This document shows, piece by piece, positions 17,759 to 27,603 of a stretch of DNA of 64,000 bases. The translations under genes were made by a program, and so were the position numbers. Each line of letters begins with the position of its first letter. Positions within the stretch are counted from its first letter, which is position 1. This DNA is from Pseudomonas sp. S31. Its GTDB lineage: Bacteria > Pseudomonadota > Gammaproteobacteria > Pseudomonadales > Pseudomonadaceae. The stretch is taken from NCBI RefSeq assembly GCF_016648105.1, contig NZ_JACVVE010000003.1, positions 163,894 to 227,893 of the forward strand, written 5' to 3'. A model generated the notes under the pieces. It searched no databases. It was not told where the DNA came from and was given only the letters and a program-made list of their open reading frames with translations.

Positions 17759-18613
17759 TCAGAGCTTGTTGCGGCCCAGCAACCCGCGCACGGTTTCCTG
17801 CAGGTCGGCCGGCAGCACCACCACCTTGGCGTTGTCGCTGCCCGCCAGGTTCTCCATGGCGCCGATGTAACGCTCGCCCAGCAGGTACATGGCCGGCACC
17901 GTCTCGCTGCCCACGGCTTCCTTGACCAGCGAGATCGCCCGCGCCGAGGCTTCGGCGAGGTTGATCTGCGCCTCGGCATCGAGCTTGGCCGATTGCAGCC
18001 GCGCCTCGGCCTCGAGGATGGCCGCCTGTTTGTTGCCCTCGGCGCGGGTCACGTCGGCTTTACGCTCACGCTCGGCGGCGGCCTGGCGCTCCATGGCCGC
18101 CTGCATGTTCTGCGATGGCTTGATGTCCTGGATCTCCACCGAGCGCACGGTCACGCCCCAGTCCTCGGTCTGCTCGGACATCGCCTCGCGCAGGCGTGCC
18201 TTGATCTGCTCGCGGCTCGACAGCGCTTCGTCGAGGTCCATGGCACCGACGATGGCGCGCAGCGAGGTCATGGTCAGGCTGGTGACGGCGAACGAGAAGT
18301 TCTGCACGCCATAGGACGCCTTCTGTGGGTCGATGACCTTGGCGAAGCACAGGGCGTTGGCGACGATCACCGCGTTGTCGCGGGTGATGATTTCCTGCTC
18401 CTGCACATCGAGGATGATGTCCTTGGTCGGCAGACGGTAGGCGACCACGTCCATGTACGGGATGAGGATGTTCAGGCCGGGCTTGAGGGTGCTGTGGTAG
18501 CGGCCCAGGCGCTCGACGATCCACTCTTCGCCCTGGGGCACGATGCGCACCCCCTTGAACACGGTGATCAGGACGAACAGGGCGAGGGCGCCGACGATGA
18601 TGAGGCTGGTCAT
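17759..18613 (-). CDS. stomatin-like SPFH/Band-7 membrane protein
   Basis: A 284-residue protein of the paraslipin/QmcA class. One N-terminal helix (SLIIVGALALFVLITVFKGV) is followed by the SPFH core (VPQGEEWIVERLGRYHSTLK ... DVQEQEIITRDNAVI). A long charged helix rich in Ala/Glu/Arg (about residues 180-245, AAERERKADVTRAEGNKQAA) forms the coiled coil, and the C-terminus is short. These proteins form large oligomeric rings in membrane microdomains and modulate proteases. It is paired with an NfeD gene 39 bases upstream on the same strand, the standard partner of this family. Confidence 0.88.
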   Translation of the reverse strand: MTSLIIVGALALFVLITVFKGVRIVPQGEEWIVERLGRYHSTLKPGLNILIPYMDVVAYRLPTKDIILDVQEQEIITRDNAVIVANALCFAKVIDPQKASYGVQNFSFAVTSLTMTSLRAIVGAMDLDEALSSREQIKARLREAMSEQTEDWGVTVRSVEIQDIKPSQNMQAAMERQAAAERERKADVTRAEGNKQAAILEAEARLQSAKLDAEAQINLAEASARAISLVKEAVGSETVPAMYLLGERYIGAMENLAGSDNAKVVVLPADLQETVRGLLGRNKL

Positions 18614-18652
18614 GTTGCTGAGTTCCTTTTAGTGCAGGTGCTCGCGCCAAGC

Positions 18653-19090
18653 TCAGGCGCGCACGACCCGGGCGGTGTTGCCTTCGATGGCGACGAGGCG
18701 CACGCGCTCGCCGGCGGGGATGTCGCTGTCGGCGACGCAGGTCCATTCCTCGTTGCCGAGGATCGGCTTCTGGAAGCGCACGCGGCCTTTCTGGAATTGT
18801 GAAACGCTGGCGGTCAGCAGGCCGACCTCACCGATGACGCTGTCGGCGGTCCAGCGCACGTCCGGCTTCTTGCGCCGGAAAAGCTTGAACCACAGGGCGG
18901 TGGTCAACGAGGAGAACAGCACCCACAGCAGCACCTGCATGTCCAGTTGCAAGCTGGGCGCGGCGAGGGCGATGAACGAGACCAGCACGGCACCGATGCC
19001 GAACCAGAGGATGAAGAACGTGGGCAGGACCAGTTCGAGCAGGATCAGGCCAAGGCCGAAGACCAGCCAGATCCACCATTGCATTTCCAT
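18653..19090 (-). CDS. NfeD-family membrane protein
   Basis: A 145-residue short NfeD protein. Three or four hydrophobic segments occupy residues 1-75 (WWIWLVFGLGLILLELVLPT, then FFILWFGIGAVLVSFIAL). They are followed by the soluble OB-fold domain, which starts near VRWTADSVIGEVGLLTAS and ends NTARVVRA. It lacks the ClpP-like protease domain of long NfeD proteins. NfeD and stomatin partners work together in membrane quality control, though details are uncertain. The ATG at 19090 (MEMQWWIW) follows a GGAAG ribosome site; a longer open frame to 19150 adds 20 unlikely residues. It forms a two-gene unit with the SPFH gene. Confidence 0.85.
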   Translation of the reverse strand: MEMQWWIWLVFGLGLILLELVLPTFFILWFGIGAVLVSFIALAAPSLQLDMQVLLWVLFSSLTTALWFKLFRRKKPDVRWTADSVIGEVGLLTASVSQFQKGRVRFQKPILGNEEWTCVADSDIPAGERVRLVAIEGNTARVVRA

Positions 19091-19215
19091 AAGCGCGACG
19101 CCTTCCGGGGGGAGGCATGAGTCTAAAACGCTCCCTGTCTGCATGGCCATCCGGATCTGTCACGGGCGAGTTGTGGATAAAGGCAATATCGTTGTGGGAA
19201 AAGGCACGCCAAGCG

Positions 19216-19935
19216 TCAGGGCCTGATAGCCGCAAGCAACGACTCCGCTCGCTCAAAACAACGATCTACTGTCGGCAGCACCGGACGCTTGAGAATCAAC
19301 ACCGGCACCCCTCGCTCACGCGCCACCTCGAGCTTCGGCTCGGTCGCCACGCTGCCGCTGTTCTTGCTCACCAGCACATCGATAGCGCGGCGCTCGAACA
19401 ACGCCCGTTCGTCTTCGATGTGAAAGGGCCCACGTGCGCCGATCACCTCGCAGCGCTCATTGCCCGCGCAGGCCTCCAGCGCCCGCAAGGTCCAGAACTG
19501 CCCCAGCGGAATTTCCTCAAGATGTTGCAACGGCTCGCGGCCCAGGGTGAACAGCGGCCTCTTGAACGGCTCGAGCGCTGCGATCAGGTCCGCCCAGCCT
19601 TGCACCTCGCGCCAGTCGTCGCCCGCCTGCGCCTGCCAGGCTGGGCGGCGCAGGGCCCAGCAGGGAATGTCGACGGCACTGGCGGCATCGGCGGCGTTGC
19701 GGCTGATCTGCGCCGCATAGGGGTGGGTGGCGTCGATCAGTAGGCTGATGCCCGCCTCGCGCAGGTACCTGGCAAGGCCTTCGGCGCCGCCATAGCCGCC
19801 GACACGCACCTGGCAGGCCAGGTCCTGTGGCACGCGGCCGATGCCGGCCAGGCTGTAGACGTGCTCGGGGCCCAGTTGACGGGCGATGGCCAGGGCCTCG
19901 GTAACGCCGCCGAGCAACAGGATGCGCCGGCTCAT
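19216..19935 (-). CDS. cobK: precorrin-6A reductase CobK
   Basis: A 239-residue NADPH-dependent reductase of cobalamin synthesis that converts precorrin-6A to dihydro-precorrin-6 in the cytoplasm. The Rossmann start [17 protein letters not shown] (residues 5-21), the central [19 protein letters not shown] and the late [20 protein letters not shown] are family signatures. The ATG at 19935 overlaps the cbiD stop by four bases (ATGA), so the two are coupled. Longer in-frame starts upstream lie inside cbiD. It is the last gene of the leftward cobL-cbiD-cobK operon. Confidence 0.92.
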   Translation of the reverse strand: MSRRILLLGGVTEALAIARQLGPEHVYSLAGIGRVPQDLACQVRVGGYGGAEGLARYLREAGISLLIDATHPYAAQISRNAADAASAVDIPCWALRRPAWQAQAGDDWREVQGWADLIAALEPFKRPLFTLGREPLQHLEEIPLGQFWTLRALEACAGNERCEVIGARGPFHIEDERALFERRAIDVLVSKNSGSVATEPKLEVARERGVPVLILKRPVLPTVDRCFERAESLLAAIRP

Positions 19936-21026
19936 TTTATGCCCGCCTTGCCGACGATGCCGCCCTGGCGGTCGATGGCGAACACCTCGACCTGGACCTG
20001 CGCTGGCACCACGCTGCGGGCGAATGCCAGCGCATGGGCACATACCGCATCGCCCAGGGCGATGCCTGCCGCATGGGCGAGCGCCAGGGCTTGCTGGCTG
20101 GTGTTGGCGGTAACGATCGCCGCCTGCAGGTTGGCATCGGCGCCGATGTCGGCGGCCCATCCGGCGAGTTGTGGCAGGTCGATGCTGGAGTGGCGGCTGT
20201 GCAGGTCCATGTGCCCGGCGGCGAGCTTGCTGATCTTGCCGAAACCACCGCACAGGCTCAGCCGCGCCACCGGTACCTTGCGCAGGTGCTTGAGCACCGC
20301 GCCGACGAAGTCGCCCATCTCGATCAGGGCGATTTCCGGCAAGCCATAGACCCGGCGCATGCAGTCCTCGCTGGCGTTGCCGGTGCAGGCGGCAATGTGC
20401 GTGTAGCCGTTGGTATGGGCCACATCGATGCCCTGGTGAATCGACGCGATGTACGCCGAGCAGGAGAACGGCCGGACGATGCCGCTGGTGCCGAGGATCG
20501 ACAAGCCGCCGAGAATGCCCAGGCGCGGGTTCATGGTCTTCAGCGCCAAGCGGTCGCCGTCCTGCACGTTGACCGTCACCTCGAAGCCGCCCGGGTAGCT
20601 GCAGGCGTCTGCCAGTTGCTGCAAGTGCTCACCCATCATCCGCCGAGGTATTGGGTTGATCGCCGGTTCGCCGACCCCGAGCACCAGCCCGGGGCGGGTG
20701 ACGGTGCCGACGCCAATGCCCGCGACGAAGCGGACACCGGGCGTGTCCAGCAGGCGTACCTGGCTGTAGAGCAGGGCGCCGTGGGTGACGTCCGGATCAT
20801 CGCCGGCATCCTTGAGCGTGCCTGCCTCGGCGCGTTCGCCGTCGCGGCGGCAGAACTCCAGGCGCATCTGCACCACCTTGCCCTTGGGCAGGGTGATGCT
20901 CACTGCATCGCTGCCCTGGCCGGTCAGCAGCAGGCGTGCCGCAGCCAGGCTGGTGGCGGTGGCGCAGCTGCCGGTGGTCAGGCCACTGCGCAGGGGCGCC
21001 GGCTGTTCCTGGGTTTCGTCACGCAT
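19932..21026 (-). CDS. cbiD: cobalt-precorrin-5B C1-methyltransferase CbiD
   Basis: A 364-residue enzyme that methylates C1 of the corrin ring. The N-terminal [20 protein letters not shown] (about residues 12-31) is the family hallmark. Later motifs are [20 protein letters not shown] and [16 protein letters not shown]. CbiD was first defined in the anaerobic pathway but replaces CobF in many aerobic Pseudomonas. Its presence beside the oxygen-dependent CobG shows this hybrid usage. It overlaps cobL by eight bases and cobK by four. Confidence 0.93.
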   Translation of the reverse strand: MRDETQEQPAPLRSGLTTGSCATATSLAAARLLLTGQGSDAVSITLPKGKVVQMRLEFCRRDGERAEAGTLKDAGDDPDVTHGALLYSQVRLLDTPGVRFVAGIGVGTVTRPGLVLGVGEPAINPIPRRMMGEHLQQLADACSYPGGFEVTVNVQDGDRLALKTMNPRLGILGGLSILGTSGIVRPFSCSAYIASIHQGIDVAHTNGYTHIAACTGNASEDCMRRVYGLPEIALIEMGDFVGAVLKHLRKVPVARLSLCGGFGKISKLAAGHMDLHSRHSSIDLPQLAGWAADIGADANLQAAIVTANTSQQALALAHAAGIALGDAVCAHALAFARSVVPAQVQVEVFAIDRQGGIVGKAGIK

Positions 21027-22230
21027 CGGCAGGCTTCACCACGTCGAGCAAGGTGATCGGCAGGGCCTGGCGCCAAGTGTCGAAGGCACCCAACGGCTGG
21101 GTCTGGGCGACGTGGATGCGGGTCAGGTCGCCGCCGTGACGCTCACGGAAATGCGCCAGGGCCAGTTCGCTCTGCAAGGTCACCGCGTTGGCCACCAGGC
21201 GCCCGCCGGGGCGCAGGCGCTCCCAGCACAGCGCCAGCACGCCGTCGCGGGTGACACCGCCGCCGATGAAGATCGCATCGGGCCGTTCGAGCCCGGCCAG
21301 GGCTTCGGGCGCCTTGCCGCGTACCAGCTGCAGGCCGGGCACGCCCAGCGCGTCGCGGTTGTACTCGATGAAGCCCTGGCGGCCTGCGTCGGCCTCGATC
21401 GCCAGCGCGCGGCAGGCTGGGTGGGCGCGCATCCACTCGATGCCGATGGAGCCGCAGCCGGCGCCCACGTCCCACAGCAGTTCGCCAGGCTGGGGCGCCA
21501 GGCGGGCCAGGGTGATCGCGCGCACGTCGCGCTTGGTCAGTTGGCCGTCATGGCGGAAGGCGTCATCGGCCAAACCCGCGACCCGGCCCAGGCGAGGCGC
21601 GGTGGCGCTGGCCTGGCACTCGATGGCGACCAGGTTGAGCGCGGCGACCTGCGTGTGTGGCCAGTCTTCGGCGCTACCGCACAGGTGTCGCTCGGCAGTT
21701 GCGCCGAGGTGTTCGAGTACGTGCAGGCGGCTGGGGCCGAAGCCGCGTTCGCGCAACAGCGCGGCGATGGCGGCCGGGCTGTCGCCATCGTTGCTCAGCA
21801 CCAGCAGGCGCATGCCGCTGTGCAGGTGGGCATTGAGCGCCACCAGTGGCCGGGCCACCAGCGAGACCACCTGCAGGTCCTGCAGCGGCCAGCCCAGGCG
21901 GGCGGCGGCGAGGGCACAGGAGGAGGGCATCGACAGCACCTGCATCTCCTCGGCTGCGACCTGGCGCGCCAGGCTGGCGCCGACGCCGTAGAACATCGGG
22001 TCGCCGCTGGCCAGCACGCACACGGGTTCACCGCGTAGCGCCAGCACCGGGGCGAGGGTGAAGGGGGTGGGCCATTGCTCGCGTGCGGCAGTCACGCAGC
22101 GAGGCAGCAGGGCCAGCTGGCGTGGGCTGCCGATGATCCGCGAGGCGCCCAGCAGGGCCCGCCGGGCTTGCTTGCCCAGGCCGCTGAAGCCGTCTTCGCC
22201 GATGCCTACTACTGTCAGCCAGGGTGCCAT
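21019..22230 (-). CDS. cobL: precorrin-6Y C5,15-methyltransferase (decarboxylating) CobL
   Basis: A 403-residue two-domain enzyme. The N-terminal CbiE-like tetrapyrrole methylase ([20 protein letters not shown] at residues 3-22; [15 protein letters not shown] near 71-85) is followed by a CbiT-like Rossmann methylase from about residue 200. This has the SAM motif [20 protein letters not shown]. The fusion methylates C5 and C15 and decarboxylates the C12 side chain, as in aerobic bacteria. It is the first gene of the leftward cob operon and is divergent from cobG, with a REP pair in the 214-base gap. The next gene cbiD starts inside its 3' end. Confidence 0.93.
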   Translation of the reverse strand: MAPWLTVVGIGEDGFSGLGKQARRALLGASRIIGSPRQLALLPRCVTAAREQWPTPFTLAPVLALRGEPVCVLASGDPMFYGVGASLARQVAAEEMQVLSMPSSCALAAARLGWPLQDLQVVSLVARPLVALNAHLHSGMRLLVLSNDGDSPAAIAALLRERGFGPSRLHVLEHLGATAERHLCGSAEDWPHTQVAALNLVAIECQASATAPRLGRVAGLADDAFRHDGQLTKRDVRAITLARLAPQPGELLWDVGAGCGSIGIEWMRAHPACRALAIEADAGRQGFIEYNRDALGVPGLQLVRGKAPEALAGLERPDAIFIGGGVTRDGVLALCWERLRPGGRLVANAVTLQSELALAHFRERHGGDLTRIHVAQTQPLGAFDTWRQALPITLLDVVKPADA

Positions 22231-22266
22231 GTGTTCCTTTATCCGTCATGTGAACCGCGTCGCGTC

Positions 22267-22323
22267 CTTCGCGGGTAAACCCGCTCCTACAGGGGGGCTG
22301 TAGGAGCGGGTTTACCCGCGAAG
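22267..22323. repeat. REP pair between divergent cobalamin operons
   Basis: CTTCGCGGGTAAACCCGCTC continuing to CCTACAG, then GGGGG, then the exact complement: a 26-bp perfect stem. It sits 36 bases upstream of the cobL start, so it lies in the 5' region of that operon, unlike most REPs here, which follow genes. Confidence 0.9.
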
Positions 22324-22444
22324 AGGGCGCCACGGTCCGGAATTTTTCGCGCGATCGCGACGATGCTCGACCACCGGCTTTTCATGCCGCAGGCCAAAGC
22401 AGGCATAATACCGCGCCTTCTACACTCAAGCGCATTTTCAGCGA

Positions 22445-23767
22445 TTGCCGGACACCCCCTTGAAGCAGGTTCATACTCCCAGCGTTTCGCCCCGTCCCTC
22501 GGCTTGCCCGGGGTTGTGGCGCATCGTCGCCGCGCGCGACGGCGGGATCTGCCGCATCAAGCTGCCGGGTGGCCTGCTTCTGGCCGACCAGGCCGATGCG
22601 CTGGCGAGCGCGGCCGAGCGCTTCGCCAGTGGCGTGATCGAAGCGACCAACCGCGGCAACCTGCAGATTCGCGGTATTGGCGCCGAACACGCCGGGCTGG
22701 TCGACAGCCTGCTGGCCGCGGGCCTCGGCCCGCGCGAGGCGGCCGGCGACGATGTGCGCAACCTGATGCTCAGCCCATTGGCCGGGCTCGACCCGGCGGC
22801 GTTGCTGGATGTGCGGCCTCTGGCCGGGCAGATCCTCGATCTGCTGCAGGGCACGCCACGTTTCCATGAACTGTCGGCCAAGTTCGCCATCCAGCTCGAT
22901 GGCGGCGAAGGCCTGGCGATGCTCGAGCACCCCCACGATCTGTGGTTGTCGGTCATGCGCCTGGAACAGCAGGACTGGCTGGCCTTCGGCCTGGCCGGCT
23001 GCCCCACCGAGCCGCCGCTCGGCGCGGTGCCGATGGCCCAGGGCCTGGCCCTGGTGCAGGCGGTACTGGGGCGCTTTCTCGACCTGGCGAGCCCCGAGCA
23101 GTCGCGTATGCGCCAGCTCCTGCAGCAGCTTGCGCCGGCCGCCTTCATCGAGGGCCTGGACATCCGCCGCGACGCCGCCGTGCTCGGCTGGCGACGCGCC
23201 AGCGCCAGCGCCGCCTGGCTGGGCACCCTGGCGCAGCGCCAGGGCATGGCCCTGGGCATTGCCCCGCCGCTTGGCCGGTTGACCCCTGGCATGCTCCGCG
23301 GCACTGCCGGCATCGCCCGGCAGTGGGGCGATGGCAGTTTGCGGGTGAGCCCGTGGCAGAGCCTGGTGCTGCCCAATCTCGACCCCGCCCACCGCGAACA
23401 GGCGCAAACCGCGCTCGCCGGGCTCGGCCTGCTTTGCCACGCCGACGATCCCCTGTCGCGCATCGTCGCCTGCACCGGCAGCCATGGCTGCGCCAAGGCG
23501 GCGGCCGCGACCAAGAGCGATGCCGTGACCCTGGCCCGCCTGCTGGGCCCTGGCGCGCCTGGCAGCGTGCACCTGTCCGGCTGCGCGCGATCCTGCGCCG
23601 TGGCCCATGTCGCCCCGGCCACCCTGCTGGCCCGATCGCCCGGGCGCTACGACCTTTACTTGCGTGACGCGCACCTGCCGGGCCTGGGTGCCCTGCGCGG
23701 CACCGACCTCACCTTGAACGACGCAGGCGCCATGCTCGACCTGCCGACGGAGCACCTTGATGATTGA
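22445..23767 (+). CDS. cobG: precorrin-3B synthase CobG
   Basis: A 440-residue relative of sulfite/nitrite reductases that oxidises precorrin-3A with molecular oxygen. Two ferredoxin-like halves are visible (CPGLWRIVAARDGGICRIKL near residues 21-40). The C-terminal Fe-S cluster cysteines are in CTGSHGC (about 344-350) and SGCARSCA (about 385-392). It marks the aerobic route to B12. The start is uncertain: a TTG at 22445 has no clear ribosome site, and a second TTG at 22460 is possible. The stop overlaps cobH by eight bases. I saw no cobalamin riboswitch in the 214 bases upstream. Confidence 0.9.
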   Translation: MPDTPLKQVHTPSVSPRPSACPGLWRIVAARDGGICRIKLPGGLLLADQADALASAAERFASGVIEATNRGNLQIRGIGAEHAGLVDSLLAAGLGPREAAGDDVRNLMLSPLAGLDPAALLDVRPLAGQILDLLQGTPRFHELSAKFAIQLDGGEGLAMLEHPHDLWLSVMRLEQQDWLAFGLAGCPTEPPLGAVPMAQGLALVQAVLGRFLDLASPEQSRMRQLLQQLAPAAFIEGLDIRRDAAVLGWRRASASAAWLGTLAQRQGMALGIAPPLGRLTPGMLRGTAGIARQWGDGSLRVSPWQSLVLPNLDPAHREQAQTALAGLGLLCHADDPLSRIVACTGSHGCAKAAAATKSDAVTLARLLGPGAPGSVHLSGCARSCAVAHVAPATLLARSPGRYDLYLRDAHLPGLGALRGTDLTLNDAGAMLDLPTEHLDD

Positions 23768-24386
23768 CTACATCCGCGATGGTCAGGAGATCTATCGCAA
23801 TTCCTTCCGGATCATCCGTGAGGAGGCCCGGCTCGAACGGATCCCCGCAGACCTCGAAAAACTCGCCGTGCGGGTGATCCATGCCTGCGGCATGGTCGAG
23901 GCGGTCGATGGCTTGCAGTTCTCCGAAGGTGCTGGCCGCGCAGGGCGCGAGGCCCTGGCCAAGGGCGCGCCGATCCTCTGCGACGCGCACATGGTCGCCG
24001 AAGGCATCACCCGCGCGCGCCTGCCGGCGGACAACCCGGTGATCTGCACCCTGCGCGACCCGAGCGTGCCGGGCATGGCCAAGGAAGCGGGCAACACCCG
24101 TTCGGCACTGGCCCTGGAGCTCTGGCGCCCGCACCTGGAAGGCAGCGTGGTGGTGATCGGCAACGCGCCGACCGCGCTGTTCTACCTGCTGGAAATGCTC
24201 GATGCCGGAGCGCCGAAGCCTGCGCTGATCCTTGGCTTCCCGGTGGGCTTCGTCGGCGCCGCCGAATCCAAGGCGATGCTCGCCGCCGACAGCCGCGGCG
24301 TGCCGTTCGTGATCATGCAGGGCCGCCTGGGCGGCAGCGCGATGGCCGCTGCCGCGGTCAACGCCCTGGCCACGGAGGTGGAGTGA
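23760..24386 (+). CDS. cobH: precorrin-8X methylmutase CobH
   Basis: A 208-residue enzyme that moves the methyl group from C11 to C12, giving hydrogenobyrinate. The catalytic-histidine segment [20 protein letters not shown] lies near residues 37-56. [18 protein letters not shown] and [18 protein letters not shown] are the other conserved blocks. I chose the ATG at 23760, inside the cobG 3' end, giving an eight-base overlap. Its stop overlaps the cobI start (TGATG). Length is normal for CobH/CbiC. Confidence 0.94.
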   Translation: MIDYIRDGQEIYRNSFRIIREEARLERIPADLEKLAVRVIHACGMVEAVDGLQFSEGAGRAGREALAKGAPILCDAHMVAEGITRARLPADNPVICTLRDPSVPGMAKEAGNTRSALALELWRPHLEGSVVVIGNAPTALFYLLEMLDAGAPKPALILGFPVGFVGAAESKAMLAADSRGVPFVIMQGRLGGSAMAAAAVNALATEVE

Positions 24387-25117
24387 TGGCGCCACGTGGA
24401 CGACTGCTGGGCCTGGGCGTGGGCCCTGGCGACCCGGAACTGATCACGGTCAAGGCACTGCGCTTGCTGCGTGAGGCGCCAGTGGTGGCGTACTTCGTGG
24501 CCAAGGGCAAGCGCGGCAATGCCTTCGGCATCATCGAGGCGCACCTGCAGGCCGAACAGATCTTGCTGCCGCTGGTTTATCCGGTGACGACCGAAGTACT
24601 GCCGGCGCCGCTGTCCTACGAACAGGTGATCAGCGATTTCTACGATGAAGCCGCCGTGCAGGTGGCCGAGCACCTGGATGCCGGGCGCGACGTCGCGGTG
24701 ATCTGCGAAGGCGATCCGTTCTTCTACGGCTCGTACATGTACCTGCACGACCGCCTGGCGCAGCAGCATGAGGCGCAGGTGGTTCCTGGCGTGTGCTCCA
24801 TGCTCGGTGGCGCCTCGGTGCTGGGCGCGCCGCTGGTGTATCGCAACCAGAGCCTGTCGGTGCTGTCGGGCGTGCTGCCGGCCGAGGAACTCAAGCGCCG
24901 CCTGGCCGACGCCGATGCCGCCGTGATCATGAAGCTTGGCCGCAATTTCCCCAAGGTGCGCCAGGTGCTCGCCGAACTGGGGCTGGACGGACGCGCGTTG
25001 TATGTCGAGCGAGCGACCATGGCCAACCAGAAGATCGTCGCCCTCGACGCGGTCGACCCACAGTCCTCGCCGTACTTCTCGCTGATCATCGTGCCGGGTG
25101 AAAAATGGCAGGGATGA
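24386..25117 (+). CDS. cobI: precorrin-2 C20-methyltransferase CobI
   Basis: A 243-residue SAM-dependent tetrapyrrole methylase that converts precorrin-2 to precorrin-3[21 protein letters not shown] (residues 7-26) is the first family block, and [20 protein letters not shown] near 107-126 is the second, typical of CobI. The ATG at 24386 overlaps the cobH stop by one base; a GTG three bases earlier is less likely. The 3' end overlaps cobJ by four bases. It belongs to the rightward cobG-H-I-J operon. Confidence 0.94.
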   Translation: MAPRGRLLGLGVGPGDPELITVKALRLLREAPVVAYFVAKGKRGNAFGIIEAHLQAEQILLPLVYPVTTEVLPAPLSYEQVISDFYDEAAVQVAEHLDAGRDVAVICEGDPFFYGSYMYLHDRLAQQHEAQVVPGVCSMLGGASVLGAPLVYRNQSLSVLSGVLPAEELKRRLADADAAVIMKLGRNFPKVRQVLAELGLDGRALYVERATMANQKIVALDAVDPQSSPYFSLIIVPGEKWQG

Positions 25118-26808
25118 ACATGCAGGCTCCAGCCATCGTCATCCTTGGCCAGGGCAGCCTGGAGACCGCGCGGCGCATCCAGCAATGCTATCCAGAGGCG
25201 ACCATCCATGGCCTGGACGGCCGGGTCGAGGGTGCCGACCAGCTCTACCAGGCCTTTGGCGACACGCTGCGGGCGCTGTACCGGCAGGCCACGCCGATCA
25301 TCGCCCTGTGCGCAGCCGGGATCGTCATCCGCAGCCTGGCCAGCCTGCTCGACGAGAAGGGGGCCGAGCCGCCGGTGCTGGCCGTGGCCGAGGACGGCAG
25401 CGCAGTGGTGCCGCTGCTTGGCGGCCTGGCCGGGGTCAACGTCATGGCCCGGGCCATCGGCGAGACGCTGGGCGTTGCGGCGGCCATCACCACCAGCGGC
25501 GAGCTGCGTTTCGGCACGTGCCTGCTGAACCCACCGCAAGGCTACGCGCTGGCCGATCTGGAGCAGGGCAAGCGCTTCGTCTCGGACTTGTTGGCCGGTG
25601 AGGCGGTACGTATCGAAGGCGACGCGCCTTGGTTGCAGCAAGCCAGCCTGCCGGCCAGCGCAGCGGCGCGGCGCACCATCCATGTGGGGTGCGAGGCTCG
25701 CCCGGCCCGCCATGACGAGTTGCTGATCCATTCCCGTGCGGTGCTGGTGGCGGTCGAGTCGGGCACACCGGGGCTGGCGGACAGCGTGCGCGAGGCCCTG
25801 CGCGAAGCAGGCCTCGCCCAGGCCTCGCTGGCCTGCCTGCTGGCCGCCGAGCAGGCCATGGCCGACGCCGAGCTGCATGCCGCGGCGCGGTCGCTGGGCG
25901 TCGCGCTACGCTTTGCGCCGCTTGGCAACGGGCTGGCCGAGATGGCCGCTGCAGCCCTGCCGCTAGCACGCCTGAGCACGCAGGCAGGCTGCGTGATCGC
26001 GGTGGCGCCAGCACCGGTCGAGGTCGAGCGAGTCGGTGAGCGCCGCGGTCGCCTGGCGGTGATCGGGCTCGGCCCCGGCGCGGCAGAGCTGATGGTGCCG
26101 GCGGTCAAGGCCGAGCTTGCGCGCGCGCAGGACATCCTCGGCTACGAGACCTATGTGCGCATGGCCGGGCCGTTCCGTGACGACCAGGTTCAGCATTGCA
26201 CCGACAACCGCGAAGAGATGCAGCGTGCGCGGCATGCCTTCGAACTGGCTGCCCAAGGGCGCTCGGTAGTGGTCGTGTCGTCGGGCGATCCGGGGGTGTT
26301 CGCCATGGCTGCGGCGGTTCTGGAAGCCTTGCATGGCTCCAGCGACCCGGCCTGGCAGCGCGTCGACCTGGAAATCCTCCCAGGGGTTTCCGCGTCGCTG
26401 GCCACTGCGGCGCAGGCTGGAGCGCCCCTGGGGCACGACTTCTGTGTGATGTCGCTGTCGGACAACCTCAAGCCATGGGCGACCATCGAACAGCGCCTCG
26501 ACCTGGCTGCCCAGGCCGACCTGGTGCTGGCGTTCTACAACCCGATCTCGCGTTCTCGCCCCTGGCAACTGGGTGTGGCGCTCGACATCGTGCGCCGTCA
26601 TCGTGATGGACAGACGCCTGTAGTCCTTGGCCGAGACATCGGTCGGCCAGGGCAGACGCTGAGGGTCGTCTCCTTGGCCGAACTGCAGCCGGAAATGGTC
26701 GACATGCGCACCATGGTGCTGGTCGGTTCATCCACCACGTGCACGTTCGCCCGCGCTGACGGCGGGCGCTGGGTGTACACGCCACGCTGGTACCCAACGG
26801 CACCCTGA
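25114..26808 (+). CDS. cobJ: CbiG-CobJ fusion: precorrin-3B C17-methyltransferase
   Basis: A 564-residue fusion. Residues 1 to about 290 are CbiG-like: the N-terminal GAF-type segment [20 protein letters not shown] and [20 protein letters not shown], then a middle linker and the C-terminal CbiG segment near 205-285. From about residue 305 comes the CobJ/CbiH methylase ([20 protein letters not shown] ... [12 protein letters not shown] ... [16 protein letters not shown]). CobJ methylates C17 with ring contraction. The CbiG part resembles the anaerobic-pathway lactone-opening protein, whose role beside CobG is unclear. Such fusions are known in Pseudomonas. The ATG at 25114 gives a four-base overlap with cobI; the ATG at 25120 has a better-placed AGGG. 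Confidence 0.92.
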   Translation: MNMQAPAIVILGQGSLETARRIQQCYPEATIHGLDGRVEGADQLYQAFGDTLRALYRQATPIIALCAAGIVIRSLASLLDEKGAEPPVLAVAEDGSAVVPLLGGLAGVNVMARAIGETLGVAAAITTSGELRFGTCLLNPPQGYALADLEQGKRFVSDLLAGEAVRIEGDAPWLQQASLPASAAARRTIHVGCEARPARHDELLIHSRAVLVAVESGTPGLADSVREALREAGLAQASLACLLAAEQAMADAELHAAARSLGVALRFAPLGNGLAEMAAAALPLARLSTQAGCVIAVAPAPVEVERVGERRGRLAVIGLGPGAAELMVPAVKAELARAQDILGYETYVRMAGPFRDDQVQHCTDNREEMQRARHAFELAAQGRSVVVVSSGDPGVFAMAAAVLEALHGSSDPAWQRVDLEILPGVSASLATAAQAGAPLGHDFCVMSLSDNLKPWATIEQRLDLAAQADLVLAFYNPISRSRPWQLGVALDIVRRHRDGQTPVVLGRDIGRPGQTLRVVSLAELQPEMVDMRTMVLVGSSTTCTFARADGGRWVYTPRWYPTAP

Positions 26809-26867
26809 GCCTGGCGGGAAAGCTTTCCGGACAGGTTCGCCGCTGCGTTTCGGTTAGGGTGAAGCAG

Positions 26868-26888
26868 CCTCGATGATCGGCATCGAGG
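26868..26888 (+). other. leader hairpin before the unknown gene pair
   Basis: CCTCGATG-ATCGG-CATCGAGG is a perfect 8-bp stem with a 5-base loop, 21 bases before the start at 26910. No T-run follows on the plus strand, so it is unlikely to terminate cobJ transcription intrinsically. It could be an operator or an mRNA structure. Confidence 0.45.
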
Positions 26889-26909
26889 CCTACCCGAGGA
26901 TGACGCAGC

Positions 26910-27599
26910 ATGACTGAGAATATCTCCAGCAACCGCAACAGTGCCGCAGTAATCGAACAATCGTTGATGGCCTTTGGCGCCGGCATCGAGGTCGGAGTCC
27001 GTGCCGACATCAAGCACGCTTTTCACTTCGCCACGTTGGCGGCGAGCAAGCAATATCCCGATCAGGGCCAGACCGAACAATGGTTCAAGCTGTTTCTCCA
27101 GGTGATGCAGGATTGCGGCTGGGTGACGTTGAGCCGTTCGTACGAGCGCGAAAGCAGCGCTTCGCAATCCTTGAAGTTGGGTGCGGTCGCCTACAAGTCG
27201 ATCAAGGTGATCGGCCAGGCGGTGTTCAGCAACCCCATCTCCGATGCGCTGGCTGAGTTGGCGGCCAAGGCCCTCGAAGCGCTGGGCGAAGTCACCGAGG
27301 CCCAGGACATCCTCAAGCGCAACATGCGCGAGCGGCAGATCAGCACCGTTGGTCTGGGGGCCTGCGTGCAGAACGCCAGCGGGGAAGTGTTGCTGGTGAT
27401 CAGTGCGGTGGACGCCAAGCCGCTCGACGATCACGAGCTCGATACCGTGGCCTTCGAATGGAAAAGCACGGCCGCGCAAATGTACACCGGTTCGGCGGTG
27501 TTGGTGTTCCACCGTGAGGTGTTCGACACGCTCCGAGAAACCATCGCCGAACGCGTGGGTGAACGCGCCCGTCGCAATGTCCTCGATTATGAGATCTGA
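26910..27599 (+). CDS. unknown soluble protein, first of a tandem pair
   Basis: I do not recognise this 229-residue protein. It has no signal peptide or membrane helix, appears mixed alpha/beta and is probably cytoplasmic. The N-terminal half is helical and contains EQWFKLFLQVMQDCGWVTLS (about residues 59-78). The C-terminal half has beta-like stretches (GEVLLVISAVDAK, TGSAVLVFHREVF) and ends in a charged helix (ETIAERVGERARRNV). The next gene repeats this plan: DWFSHYRRQLQFYGWDAL, then GNLDIVLYHEVGEL and a C-terminal arginine-rich helix. They look like diverged tandem copies. GAGGA at 26896-26900 supports the ATG at 26910. Only four bases separate the two genes. Confidence 0.7.
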   Translation: MTENISSNRNSAAVIEQSLMAFGAGIEVGVRADIKHAFHFATLAASKQYPDQGQTEQWFKLFLQVMQDCGWVTLSRSYERESSASQSLKLGAVAYKSIKVIGQAVFSNPISDALAELAAKALEALGEVTEAQDILKRNMRERQISTVGLGACVQNASGEVLLVISAVDAKPLDDHELDTVAFEWKSTAAQMYTGSAVLVFHREVFDTLRETIAERVGERARRNVLDYEI

Positions 27600-27603
27600 G
27601 CCT

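Noticed and set aside
22231..22444. possible cobalamin riboswitch between the divergent cob operons
   Set aside because: No B12-box-like sequence or suitable fold was seen; the region is largely a REP pair and short promoter-like sequence.
26868..26888. intrinsic terminator after cobJ
   Set aside because: The stem has no T-run and lies directly before a good ribosome site, so it fits a leader structure better.
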